Shown in pieces: positions 43,035 to 54,365 of a DNA stretch of 64,000 nt. The notes beneath the pieces were generated by a model. That model worked only from the letters and a program-made list of their open reading frames with translations, had not been told where the DNA came from and searched no databases. Position 1 is the stretch's first letter. Every line of letters starts with the position of its first letter. Location of the stretch: the NCBI GenBank assembly GCA_947095585.1, contig OX352765.1, positions 75,499,976-75,563,975 on the forward strand. Reading direction: 5' to 3'. The stretch is from Nephrocerus scutellatus. Lineage: Eukaryota > Arthropoda > Insecta > Diptera > Pipunculidae. The position numbers were made by a program, and so were the translations under genes.

Positions 43035-44770
43035 ACGGAACTGGGGTTTCTAGTCAGCAAAAGAATGAAACCCACCGTTATTGGCTTTAAAGCAATAAAT
43101 GAACAGCTATGCACCCTTCCCGTGCGGGGTAGATTTAAAAACATAAGCCTTATAAACGTTCAAGCACCTACAGAAGATTCCCCAGATGATGAAAAAGAAG
43201 AATTCTTTGAATCAGTCGAACGGGAACTCCATGCCTGTCCTCAGTATGACGTAAAAATCATTCTGGGGGACATGAATGTCAAAATCGGTAGGGAGCCAGT
43301 ATTCAGGCAGTACATTGGCACCCATAGCTTACACGAGAACACTAATGACAAAGGACAACGAGTCATAGAGATGGCAGCAAGTAATAATTTGGTTTGTGTG
43401 TAAAAATATCCACAAGGCCACCTGGGTATCTCCTGATGGGGCCACTCGCAACCAGATAGAACACGTATTGATAGACCGCCGCCACGTTGACTCGGACCAC
43501 TATCTTGTTGGAATGGTGCTCCGATTGCATCATCAAGAAAGACAGCATTTCGATTAGAGCCATCACGAATGTAAGCTAGCGACTGAACATAAGAATATTG
43601 CGTACCGAGCAATGCAACAATCGCATAAAACGCGGGCACGCGAATATGAATAAAAAGAGCTCAGAAGATATGAAAAAACAGTTCACCGGCCAAAGAAAGC
43701 AGCCTGGGAGAAGAATCTCGTTCGTGAACTAGAACAGTACAGATAGCGAGGACCGCACGAGGCGCGGAGGTTCTACCAAAAGTCCGCGGTATGACGCAAT
43801 ATACACCGCGTTACGCATACTGCAAAAACAAAGAGGGTAATCTGATCGCCGATCTTAAAGGCATCTTAGAGCGATGGGAAGAGCACTTTCATGAGTTGCT
43901 TAATGGGCAGCTAACTGAGGAATTGGAGACTCCACCAATGACTGAAGACCACACTCTGTTGCCGCCACCAAGCATAGACGAAGTTAGCAGAACGATAAAT
44001 CGGCTCAAAAATAATAAGGCCCCGGGATCTGGTGGTATCCCAGCGGAGCTGATTAAAGCAGCAATATACCACGCAATTCATGAAATAATAGTGCAAGTAT
44101 GGGAGGAAGAAGCGATGCCAGAAGACTGGCGAAGAGGAATCATGTGCCCCATACATAAGAAGGGCGATATCACAAAATGCAGCAATTATCGTGATATAAC
44201 GCTGTTGAGTACCGCGTATAAGATTTTCTTCTCTATCCTTCAAGACAGGATAGCCACACACGCTAAAGTCATCACTGGTCCATATGATTGCTTAGAGCCA
44301 ACAAAGCCTACTATAGTCTGTCAAGACTCTTCAAATCCTGGAATTTAACCATAACATGCAAGCTGCTGGTATATAAGACAATGGTCATACCAGTACTTAC
44401 ATATGGATCGAGAGAAAAGTCTTACGGAGAATTGTTGGCCCCGTATGTGAGGAAGGACGATTCCGAAGACTTTATAATGATGAGATCTGCGAGCGTTACC
44501 GCGATGTGGACATCGTGAAGAGAATTAAGCTCGGTAGGCTCCGCTGGGCAGGACTCCTAGCTCACATGAGGGAAGAGGATCATGCTCGGAAAGTTCTTTG
44601 CGGTAGGATTTATGGAACACGACGGCGAGGCTTCCAGCCTACGCTGGAAGGATGGCGTAGACCAGGACGCCCAGAGTTTAGGGATGCCAAACTGGATGAC
44701 ATCGGCTCGAAATCGGGACCGATGGATAGATTTTTTGCAGGAGGCAAAAATGTAAAAATGTGATGATGTA
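43035..44770 (+). mobile_element. RTE-like LINE, plus-strand copy lacking the RT core
   Basis: Endonuclease C-terminal two thirds at 43045-43400: KRMKPTVIGFKAINEQLCTL, INVQAPTEDSPDDEKEEFFE, VKIILGDMNVKIGREPVF (catalytic GDMN kept) and HENTNDKGQRVIEMAASNNL. The RT starts at 43791: LERWEEHFHELLNGQLTEEL, NNKAPGSGGIPAELIKAAIY, MPEDWRRGIMCPIHKKGDIT, NYRDITLLSTAYKIFFSILQ. At 44282 it jumps directly to the post-palm region (TKAYYSLSRLFKSW) and then IKLGRLRWAGLLAHMREED. The palm with the catalytic Asp residues is deleted. The 3' tail is TGTGATGATGTA. It is the clearest copy of the RT fingers in the window. Confidence 0.93.
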
Positions 44771-46315
44771 CGGAACTGAATTACATATAAACCTATAGAT
44801 AGACAGAGCAGACACCGTAAAGTTAATATAAAAGCATTTAGAATTCTTGGTAAAGTAGTGTCTGATTGTTTTGCAACTGGAGAATTTTTGTTGAAAGGGT
44901 AATTCAGAAGGAAGACGAAATGTTACGTTTGTGTCGTTCAGCGAGGGGGTCGTTAATCAAGAGTCTTCACTAACCGGTTTTTGCTATGGTCTTCTTTTAC
45001 GTTTTATTTCTGAAATATCATTAGACATCTAACAAATAATTACAACAACTAAATAAGTAACTTTTAAAATGCATTACTAAGTTCATATGACAATCATTTC
45101 TTATCATTTTCAGGCGTATGAATTTTAATTGCAAACTCCCAAAACCAAGAGGATTCATCCCATGGAGCCAAATGCACATTTTTTTATTTCTTTGATTTTT
45201 CTTTTTAATCACAAAAATAACATGATAAAATATTGTTTATAAATATATCTGTATAAAGTAATCTTTTTGTTGCTGTTATTTGTATGATTTTGATTTTTTG
45301 TTTAAACGAACCTTAAAATATAGTGAACTTATTGTAACGATTAATAACTTTGGTTTTTGTTCAACCTCAAAATTTTCCGATCTTCGTTTACTCCCATGTT
45401 ATGTGATTCTGCCATTTATCGATACTGAATCTGAATCTATAATAAACTTACGGAGAAGATTAAGTAAGTGACTAATTTCCAGCAAAGAGACTTTTAATTG
45501 TTATCTAGGAAATTATTCCATTTTTGTTAAATAAAAACAGACCCAAAGGGAACTTGCAGGGATTGCATAAGATTATATGTTACAGAGCAATTAACTTTTT
45601 GGGAAAAGTGTAAAATAAGCTACATGCCGTAATTTTCTATACAATTATACAATAACTAAAGAAGTCACTTCGTTGGCGAAAGAGAAAAAGCTCTCGTCCT
45701 GTAATTTTAAAATTTTATTCTTGCTAACTGAGTAACAAAGTGCAAATTAAGTTAATTAACCGCAACTTGTAGTTAGTAAGTATAGTAAGGTAAGCCGTGT
45801 CAAAGAAAACGTTTAAATCCTCGTACGGATTGTTGCCGCTACGTTGCGTTTTAGTTGTAATAAAATTTATACCAAATGATTTTAGTGGAGCCAATTACTA
45901 TGAAATCGAAGGATGGAGCCACCAGAGCACATACATCATTTAAAAGGTAACAGTGGCTAATGCGAGAACTTACAAGCGCTTATAGTTACTGTCATTGCTA
46001 TTAACTACTTATATATTATCCACATATTTTTAACGAGTAGCTACAGTTACGCGATAAATTTATAAAAATCGTGTGGTTAAAAGATTACCAATAAAAACTA
46101 GTTCATAAAATATTTTTCGTTCCAATTAAATTTATGTTTTTTTTTTATTTATAGCAAAATATAATCATTTTTATGTTAACAGCAATATTCCTATGGCTAT
46201 GTACTCGTAATTGTAGGTAATAGTGGGGAACTCATCATAACTGAAGAACTTAAAGTCAAAATTATTAAGTAACTAGTCTTTGGATGAAAATTGCATTCAA
46301 CATTTATTAGATTTT
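44771..46315. other. No feature recognised
   Basis: AT-rich DNA, small open frames only, no repeat partners seen. Confidence 0.4.
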
Positions 46316-46420
46316 TAAATTCTCTATATTAAGTTCGCGGGCTCGTGGCTCTGTGTGTTAAATCTTTAAACTTTTCACACATGTGAATTTCCGATGACAA
46401 CACTTTCTATGAAAATAAGG
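46316..46420 (+). mobile_element. TAAATTCTCTA-family repeat, short remnant
   Basis: TAAATTCTCTATATTAAGTT at 46316, CGCGGGCTCGTGGCTC, then CTTTTCACACATGTGAATTT and CCGATGACAACACTTTCTAT. Only the left end and one monomer remain. Confidence 0.7.
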
Positions 46421-46849
46421 ATATAAAATAAAGAATATAAATTAACTAAAAGAGGCGCAATGCAACTGGCTACTTTTTTTGAGAACTTGGGTGCATCTGA
46501 TTAGACATTATGACAGTTACACTTTGGGGCGAGTGAGCACATTGTAAATAGTAGCCAGATCAGAGACAGTGAAATATTTATTGCATGTGGTCATTCTAAC
46601 TAAGCTTTTCGTTAAATAAGGCAACCAGAGTTTTTAAGATCGCACATAAATGGGTGAATGCGTTTCGCCTTAAAAAACAGGAGACAACATTGAACGCAAA
46701 ACAAAGTATGTACATACTTGTTGGCCACGACTGCAAGCAAAATATCAAACATTGGTCCCTCAACATAGACAACATAGAATACACAATTCTGCAAGTCCAT
46801 TTCAACAACTTCCACCTTCTCCACCCGATAATTCTGGGACGAAGACGCT
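46421..46849. other. Probable LINE-adjacent DNA, not resolved
   Basis: Directly precedes an RNase H fragment on the same strand. Words such as HPIILGRRRLLER at 46820-46862 fit the spacer before RNase H in I-type LINEs, but I cannot place the rest. Confidence 0.35.
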
Positions 46850-47335
46850 TACTTGAAAGATGAACACATTCATTTTTACACAGACGGGTCAAAAACTGAC
46901 GGCGGAGTCGGCGGAGGTGTTTTCTCAAAAAAGCAAAATCTTAGCCTCTCTCCGTCTTCCTAATCAATGTAGTGTTTTCCAGGCTGAACTTATGGCGATC
47001 AGTGAAGCCGTATCTTGGCTGAACAGAAACGGATATCCGTATATTCTCTGATAGCCAAGCTGCACTGAAATCACTGGAATCCGTCTCAATTCTTGTGGAG
47101 TTTGGGGAGCAGTTCAATATCCGCCTGTGTTGGGTGCCAATGCACAGAGACATTCTGGGTAACTGTATGGCTGGCGAACTCGCCAAGCAAGGAACAACAC
47201 TACCCTTCTTACCTGAATATGGTTCCATAGGCATATCAATTGCTACATGCAAACTCTTGGTAAAGCGGGATGCTAATGTAAAAACTAACTGTAGGGTATC
47301 AAACGCTACAACTTACATAGCGACAAAATAGATCT
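46850..47335 (+). pseudogene. I-clade-like LINE RNase H domain
   Basis: Frame pieces: HFYTDGSKTDGGVGGGVFSK (first catalytic Asp in YTDGSK), then NQCSVFQAELMAISEAVSWL (catalytic Glu in FQAEL), then FSDSQAALKSLESVS (catalytic Asp in SDSQAA), then IRLCWVPMHRDILGNCMAGE and LAKQGTTLPFLPEYG. The usual VPGHxGxxGNExADxLA has become VPMHRDILGNCMAGELA, so the last catalytic region is altered. At least two frameshifts. Polymerase not present. Confidence 0.88.
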
Positions 47336-49292
47336 GGATTAAGCTGGCCAAGCTTTCTTCTACAACGACACTTATGATCTCATCAGCATGACATTGGTAG
47401 TCTCCTACACTTCATACGAAGCTCTAATTGGTTCATCGAGTAGGTGGAGATAATTTTACCTGATCCGTGTGATATCACAATATCACTATTTCACTGACAG
47501 CCACCTTAACCGTGTGAACGACGTGTGAAATTGTAAAAGGTTAAAAATGTCAAAAAGCGGTACTTTTGTTTTATTTTAAATATTGTACGAAATACGCCAC
47601 GCAAGTATATAATTGTAGTTAGTCATTGTCAGTAACGCTGAAGCTAGCATGCAACGTGCTATATAAGTATCTTTTTTCTTAGCTTATATAGCTTATACAG
47701 CCTTAAATAATATTAGATCACTGTACCTGTATCACTGTATCGCTATTGTACCTTTCGAAAAGTTTTCTAAAAAACCCCGAAAACTTCGGAGACCCGGCAA
47801 ATAGGGTGGTTTTAGTAGTTCAGTGCATGGTGAGCGCTATTATGCAGATGTGCGAAAAGGCCTTAAAAGTATAGTGCGTGTATCACTGTACACGTGTAAG
47901 AAGTGAAGCTTCTTCGGGTTATGTATCATTGTATTTTTACGAACAATTCCTACATACAGAATTTCATAAAAATCGCTTGGACAGGCTATTGAAATACAGA
48001 ACTCTCCTCAAAAATACAAGGCGAATGGTCACCGCATACATACATCGTTTATGATGATTTTCGAAATTTATTTATTTATTATCATTTTAAAGAGAGGAAA
48101 ACTTCATCTTGAAAATCTCGATTTAAATACACACTCAACCTTCATTTTGGATGTTTTTCCTTCCACTTGAGTTATCATTTATCGTCCACTCTTATCCGAA
48201 TAATTACCGAGTATTACATTCATTCACAGAAACTTAAAATGTAAGCACAAACATAAAGAACGTCTTTTGTCCGATTGTTTGATATTGCACAGAGACACAT
48301 GGCCAGCCAGCCAGGACGTTATTTGTTCCGCAAAAAAACGTATATGATGAAAACTTACATACAATTGCGGCGCCACTGTATGTGAAACGTCTTTGTGCTT
48401 CAATTGCACGAAAAGCCTCCACTCACATCAAAACACATGGTTTCTTTGTCCAAAATCATTGCGAAAATCATGATGTATGAACAAAAACGGAGTACTGGAT
48501 GATGACGGTTTCTCGGTCTGTTGTATATGTTCAAACGAGTCCAGAAGCACGAACCACATCGGTTGGATGGTCCAAATCCTGCTCATAGTTGGTCATCTTA
48601 TTATTATTGTACGACCTCAAGATAGACGGAAAACAGACGGAGGACAAACTCCTCCGGAAAAGTATGAGATTGTGAAGGAATTGGTTAAATATTGATTTGG
48701 TCTGGAATAGCTGCAGAATGAACACACATATGTGCAAAAATTGAGTACATTCAACTTTTGAAGGACGAAATCCTTTTGGCAGATGAAAACTTTATGCGAT
48801 AACATGATACTCAGTGCATCAGCACACAATGACTAAGAATGAAAATAAAAAACTTTTTTGTGCAATACGAGTAGCGAAGCATAACCCGTTCCATCACGGG
48901 CACAAGTAGTGTATACATTACACACCCAAAGATATCATCTTCTGATTGTTTGTGGACAATTAGAGTGGCCTGGCTATTGTGAAAATCGTGAATGAAATTC
49001 ATAAAAAAATTAAACGTCAGAAATGTCTTTTTCGCTTATGGCGCATTTTTTCATCTTATTTTATACTTTTCCTTTTTTGTAAAATTTAAGAAACCGGTGA
49101 TCTTTTGAATGTTCTTGCAATGACAAACTGATGTTTTATTAAATCTAAAGATTTGTTTTTACTTTATTTTACATAGTAAAAGGTAGTATAGTAATAATAA
49201 ATATTTTTAAACTCGGGATTTTTTAAGATGTACCCATTAGCGTATCTCCTGAGTCAGAAAAAAACAACTAATAAAAATTAAAAATTTTCGTG
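47336..49292. other. No feature recognised
   Basis: AT-rich DNA. Open frames at 48477-48695 and the antisense ones near 48224-48829 show no domain, splice context or repeat link. Confidence 0.4.
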
Positions 49293-50166
49293 TAAATTCT
49301 CTAATTGATACCCAATGTGCAAAGTTTGAATAAAATCGGGTAACATTATAAAAAAATGTTGAGAGCCCCCTTATCCTGATCAGTCCAAAATTTTTTCAAA
49401 AAGTGTTTCCATCGGAGATACACATGCGTATTAAATTTGAAGATAATCGGGTACTTTTTTTTTCAAAATTTGTATGGGTGCCCCGGACACCAGGGCCCTT
49501 CCAAATTTTTACAAAAAGTGTTGTATATCGGTGTACATCCGATATGTATAAAACTTGGAGAAAATCGGGTATTTTTTTTATAAAATTTGTAAGGGTGCCC
49601 CCCGATCCCGGGGCCCGCCGGAACACTACCAAATTTTTACAAAAATATGTTGTCAATTGGAGATACAAATGCGTATAAAATTTTAAGAAGATCGGGTACA
49701 TTTTTTTATAAAATTTGTATGGGTGCCCGCGACCCCGGGGACCAATCATTTTTTTACAAAAAGTGTTGTCTATCGGATATACACATGTGTATTAAATTTG
49801 AAGAAAATCGGGTATTTTTTTTTATAAAATTTGTATGGGTGCCCGGAGCCCGATTACTTCTAAATTTTTACGGAAAGTGTTGTCCATTGGAGATACAAAA
49901 GCGTATAAAATTTTAAGAAAAGCGGGTACAATTTGTTAAATATTTGTATTGGAGCCACCTGACCCCAAAGCCCGAGGCGCTCCAGATTTTAACAGAAAGT
50001 GTTGTCATGGGAGGCACACATGTGTGAAGTTTCAATAAAATCGGGTTTTAGGAAGTGGGTTAAAAATTGATCACAAAATTTAGTGTGCCAGCGCCAACCA
50101 GTCAGCCAGTCAGCCAGCCATCCAGCCAACCAGCCACGGGCACGCAAAGTTAATATAGAGAATTTA
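49293..50166 (-). mobile_element. TAAATTCTCTA-family element with both ends
   Basis: TAAATTCTCTA at 49293-49303 and its exact reverse complement TAGAGAATTTA at 50156-50166 enclose 874 bp. Inside, six to seven monomers of about 95-115 bp carry GTGTTGTC(C/T)ATCGGAGATA, CACATG(T/C)GTAT, AAATTTGAAGA-AATCGGGTA, TTTTTTATAAAATTTGTATG and GGTGCCC, with GC-rich caps (CCCCGGGG, GACACCAGGGCC). The right end has CCAGCCAACCAGCCACGGGC, then GCAAAGTTAATATAGAG. It is non-coding. TIRs of 11 bp plus tandem interior fit a non-autonomous DNA element of unknown superfamily. Confidence 0.8.
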
Positions 50167-51208
50167 ATAAAAAGCGAAAATAAAAAAATCTCTGTATGTC
50201 TGTCTGTCTCTCTGTGTCCACTCTGCAGCCCGAGATAAAAATTCATATTTAAGCTTTTTACATCAATTGTAAGGGGCCAGATGATTTTGACGGAAATCTG
50301 AAAGCCGGAAGTGACAGTTTATTTAGACAGTTTTTCGAGTTTTTCAAAATAACTCAAAAAGTAAAGCACTTAGGAAAAATCTGTTAAGTGAAAAAGAAAC
50401 TTAAACTAAAACCAAGCAAAAAACAAAACAAAAATTTTGAAAAAAAAATTAATATACATTTTCTTAGGTTAAATATATACAGGGATTGATTTTCATAGAA
50501 ATTTAAGCGTTAGTTTATGAAAAATGCTACAAATAGGCAAAGAAAAAAGTAACGTATTATCGAGCTTTCTTATGACTATAGCATGTACAGCTCATGTTTT
50601 TTATTATCTTTCTTGAGTTGGAAGTTGTTCTGGATGAGAAAATCTACATTTGCGTTGCGTGAAAACATATCAAAATATTGTGTATGTTTAAGAAACGAAT
50701 CGATAACTTTAGAAAACAACTGAAGTGAGTACGTGCTCAACATCAGACAAGTTGGATTATTTTTCTTCAAGAAAGAAAATACATTCCGCGAACTTCTACA
50801 CATTTGTGTACGTGTATTGTTGTACACTTATCTTATCTTACACTTGTATCCAGGAAGTGAATAGAAATTCCCGATTCCTGAGTCCGACACGCAAATATGA
50901 TGTTATTTGAGAAAATATTAAATAATCCACGTTATAATACTGTCTATTGCATAAACAATGTACATATATGTACATAATTTATTATTTAATGTACACAAAT
51001 TTCGCTGGGGTTGTCAATTATGGAATTATAAAATACACAATTGCAAACATAATTTTAAATAGGTCACATGGCTATAGAACAATAAGAGTGCAAATTCCCA
51101 CCGAAATAACTTTTCTTCCCCCTTTTTAATGGGAATGGATCTGGTGGACAGGATAGGATAGGCTAGAATTTTAGTTGGTAGCTGAAATGAGAGTTCTCTA
51201 TATGTATA
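50167..51208. other. No feature recognised
   Basis: AT-rich DNA with a short TCTG/TCTC microsatellite-like stretch near 50196-50216. Confidence 0.4.
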
Positions 51209-51211
51209 CTT

Positions 51212-51470
51212 GGTGGGTGCCATGGCTCTAGTGCTTAGTGCGTTGAAGGAGCAGTAGGTTCAAAGTTCGAGTCCCAGAAAACCACCAAAAATCACACCCA
51301 TAATGACAGACGGTCACAGAAAGCTTCTTAGCTCGTCTTTCTGGTATGGCTTTAAATTGTAGGTCTCTTCTATTTTTATGCAGAAATATAACACGCACAA
51401 CATGAATGGTTGCGAAAAGCTAGACTAGGGACCACAACCGTCATTCGCGCCAAATATTATTATTATTTGT
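51212..51470 (+). mobile_element. tRNA-derived SINE
   Basis: Head GGTGGGTGCCATGGCTCTAG, TGCTTAGTGCGTTGAAGGAG and a B-box-like AGTTCGAGTCC. Body AAATTGTAGGTCTCTTC and GCAGAAATATAACACGCACA, then ATTCGCGCCAAATATTATTA. The head differs in length from the 37577 copy, with a shorter anticodon region and GAGCAGTAGG in place of GAGCAGGAGG. Confidence 0.83.
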
Positions 51471-52869
51471 ACGTATCGAAGACAATCGAGAAAATTAATT
51501 ATTTTTTAAATTACTAGAATCCTTAACACTTCCTTATATGTGGTGCTAAAAACTCTTTGTAAGACTTTCCTTTTGAACTTTGTTAAAAGTTCGAAGTCCC
51601 ATTTGCTCAGCACCCAATTATTGGATCCGTATGATGTAGTTCTAAAAGCATTTTCCGCATATATTACTCTACCATGTACTCTATTTTGTCTCTATGCTAT
51701 GCCGCGTATTATCGTAGAGTTCAGCAGTTTCCACCATAGAAGAGGTAATTCACATTTTCTATATGTCGATAACACAATATACCAAGGTCAAGGATGTGGT
51801 TTCGCTAGAAAGCATTCAGAGGTACTTTAGCTTACACAGGATAATTACATAACGCTTTCTCGGTGAAAAACACAATTCAAAGTGAAAGTAAAATTTCGGA
51901 AATATTTCAGATAAAGCAAACTTTTGTGTCCTGACAAAAGTAGTCAGTTAGTTAGTCTGACAAAAGTTTACTGAATTCGAACATTGTCTTTTGAGTAATT
52001 TTACAACTGAATATCTGCCACCATACCAGAGGATATGGTACGAAGGGCATAGGCACTTCTTAGTGGTGTGAACGTAAAGCCAAGAGGGTGCTCAATAATT
52101 TAAAACTGTCAACAGTAAACTACTTAACGTTTATTATCGCTTTTATTTCAATAATATGCGAATGATTCTAAAGAGGTACACTTCTTTACAATAAAGGAAT
52201 AAAAGTATAAGCTTGTTGTGTTCTACTGAGATGTCATGATATTATCAAGTACGTACTTAATAATAATTACATGCTGCATACATCATATAATCACTTCATA
52301 AGATTATTATGGCAGACAGTTTTTCGGCATTCATTTTCTCGTATGCGTAATCACCTTTTCAATGTGTGATAGCGGTTCTAAACAATGTAACTTTACTTAT
52401 TTATTTTCTTTATGTGTACCATGTAGAGTATTATAAAACCTAGAGGTAAGCCTATCACTAGATTTAATTGGCAGAATGATCGCATCTAAGCAATGCTGTT
52501 TCAGCCATAACAGTACATAATTTGTACGGTACCGCACTGATAAATTACTCTATATGCGTCTTAATTTTCATTTCTTTTGCCAAATTATTTATTGCACAAT
52601 CGGAAAAATAAATAAAAACAAAAGTTTAAAAAAGTTGTCCCATACGAGAGTGCCTGCAGTAACTTGCTGTGTCCACAAAGGCGACTGCAGGGAGATCGTC
52701 TTATCTCACTGACGTGGCGCAGAAATGAAATCTCATCAACTGAAAGAAGAGGAGCACATCGCCAGTAATTGTACTGGATGGCGCGTAGTCGTAGTTAATG
52801 CCAAAAGACTTTGCTTGTTTAAACGTTCCTTACTTAACCGGTTACTTTCTGTACTACTTTTTATTTCTT
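51471..52869. other. No feature recognised
   Basis: AT-rich DNA. The frame at 51540-51830 has no recognisable domain. Confidence 0.4.
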
Positions 52870-53665
52870 ATAATGTGCACACGCTCAAGGGGTTTAAACC
52901 CTTATAATGCTTAGCACAACATGTCTATGCACATGTGTCTTGAATGACTGTAGGTCATACAAATGCGGAAACATAGAGTCGGGCAATTCATTCCTCATAA
53001 CTATTGTGCGGCTAAAGAAGGAATATCTGCATTGGTTGGTACGTCCTAAGATAGGCCTAATGGTAGACCGGTGAGCTCGGGTTGTGGCACGGGTATTTTG
53101 GTTGGGTTGGAGGATGGGAGGATGCATCTGGATATTTCTTTTGAACACCGCTTATGAAAAAACCGATAAAACAGTGACAATTCGATTGTTTTCGCGATAT
53201 TTACGTCTCCAATAAGTTTTTTCGCGCAAGATCCATTTATGGATAAAGGTTGGGGGGTTAAACTACGGTTAGAGGACAGTTTCTTCGATGCAAGATCCAT
53301 TCATGGAATAAGGTTGGGTGGTTAAACTACGCTTAGACGACAGAAGACAGCGTTGGGTCTTGGAAGCGTTAAATTTAACTCTATTGTGTAGACCCCACCT
53401 TGTTATGCTGTCAAGGTCAGAAGTTAACGTGATTAACATACGTTGTTGATTAAGTTCCACTTGGGATGAAGATGGGCGTTGAAAGAGCGAAAAGCTAAGA
53501 GTGCTGTCGTCAGCGAAAGAATGAATCGAATAAGAAGTAGCGGATAGGAGATCATTATTGGAAATGATAAACAGTGTCGGAGACAAAACAGAGGAACAAA
53601 ACAAAAGGGAGTTTGTTTCTTCTAAGAGACGTACCACCTCCCTCATGAACGATAGCACATCCTTT
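52870..53665 (-). pseudogene. CR1/jockey-like LINE: RT palm to C-terminus, with a tandem duplication
   Basis: On the minus strand: GSVLSPTLF-like text (SSVLSPTLFIISNNDLLSAT), IHSFADDSTLSFSLF with the intact catalytic FADD, LDSITRWGLHNRVKFNASKT, then HRSTIRPILGRTNQCRYSFF and FSRTIVMRNELPDSMFPHLY, then DLQSFKTHVHRHV. The 3' UTR has AGCATTATAAGGGTTTAAAC. Between palm and C-terminus a 64-bp segment is repeated twice. It is 5'-truncated, missing the endonuclease and RT fingers. The same family as 5275-5470. Confidence 0.9.
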
Positions 53666-53785
53666 GTGGTGGAATTTCACAACTCCAAGTTCAAACAAGC
53701 AGGGTCTTTTCAATACTATTATAGAATATCAATTGTAATTTTCATATAAAGACTTAATTTTATATAACTTGACTTAATCCATGTG
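53666..53785. other. Short unassigned spacer
   Basis: AT-rich linker between two repeats; nothing recognised. Confidence 0.3.
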
Positions 53786-53975
53786 TGTTTGTCTGTTTCG
53801 TCTTCTTTAAGGTTCTTTTTAGCGAGTTTGTGATAAAGTGGTTCTTTCCAACTTATTTGAGATCCTCTTTAACCGATTTTTTCACACCTTTTCGACTTTT
53901 TTTAGGTCCTCTTTAACCAACTTGTACATGATCTAGGGAGGTAAAATTTTGTGAGCAGCTCAGTCTCGTGGGCCG
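53786..53975 (-). repeat. CACGCG satellite family, AT-rich part, inverted
   Basis: The reverse complement carries TTTGTGAGC, CTCTAGGTC-like CCTAGATCATG, AAGTTGGTTAAAGAGGACCT and AAAAAGTCGAAAAGG, as in the monomers at 10440-11040. One and a half monomers. The CACGCG box itself is missing. Confidence 0.6.
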
Positions 53976-53984
53976 TATTTTTAA

Positions 53985-54365
53985 ATTTGCGATTGCGAGC
54001 CAGCCTTAGCTAATTCATCTGCAGATTCGTTGCCTGCGATTCCCTGATGACCAGGGACCGAACGGAGTGTGACTTTGTTGTGTCTGGCAAGAAATTGCAG
54101 TGCATCGTACAGTTTTTGACTGCTGTCGAGTCCATCAAATAGGACGACTGCGCTTTAAGTGCTGCCTGGCTCTCTGAAAATATATATATATATTATAGCG
54201 CCCTTCATTCCTTTACTAAGGATAATTTTGGCGCAGATCTCAATGGCATTGAGTTCTGCCTGGAAAACCGAGAGTCTTTCTGCCATTGGTATCGAGACTT
54301 TGGTGTTAGGTCCAAAGATACCAGCTCCAACTCTAGTTTCCTCTAGCTTCCAGTACCGGAACGCC
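53985..54365 (-). pseudogene. I-clade-like LINE RNase H domain
   Basis: On the minus strand: TRVGAGIFGPNTKVSIPMAE, RLSVFQAELNAIEICAKIIL (catalytic Glu in FQAEL), then SESQAALKAQSSYLMDS (SDSQ altered to SESQ). After a frameshift comes LDSSQKLYDALQFLARHNKV, then SVPGHQGIAGNESADELAKA (last catalytic Asp present). An AT microsatellite at 54180-54195 interrupts the middle and probably shifted the frame. Belongs to the same group as the fragments at 26770-26830, 40270-40440 and 46850-47335. Confidence 0.88.

Noticed and set aside
48477..48695. 72-codon frame with RRKTDGGQTPPEKYEIVKEL
   Set aside because: Mildly protein-like at its end, but without homologous copies in the window, domains or splice signals.
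49396..49916. Overlapping frames on both strands of about 90-117 codons
   Set aside because: They are translations of the TAAATTCTCTA-family monomers, with repeated peptide phrases on both strands.
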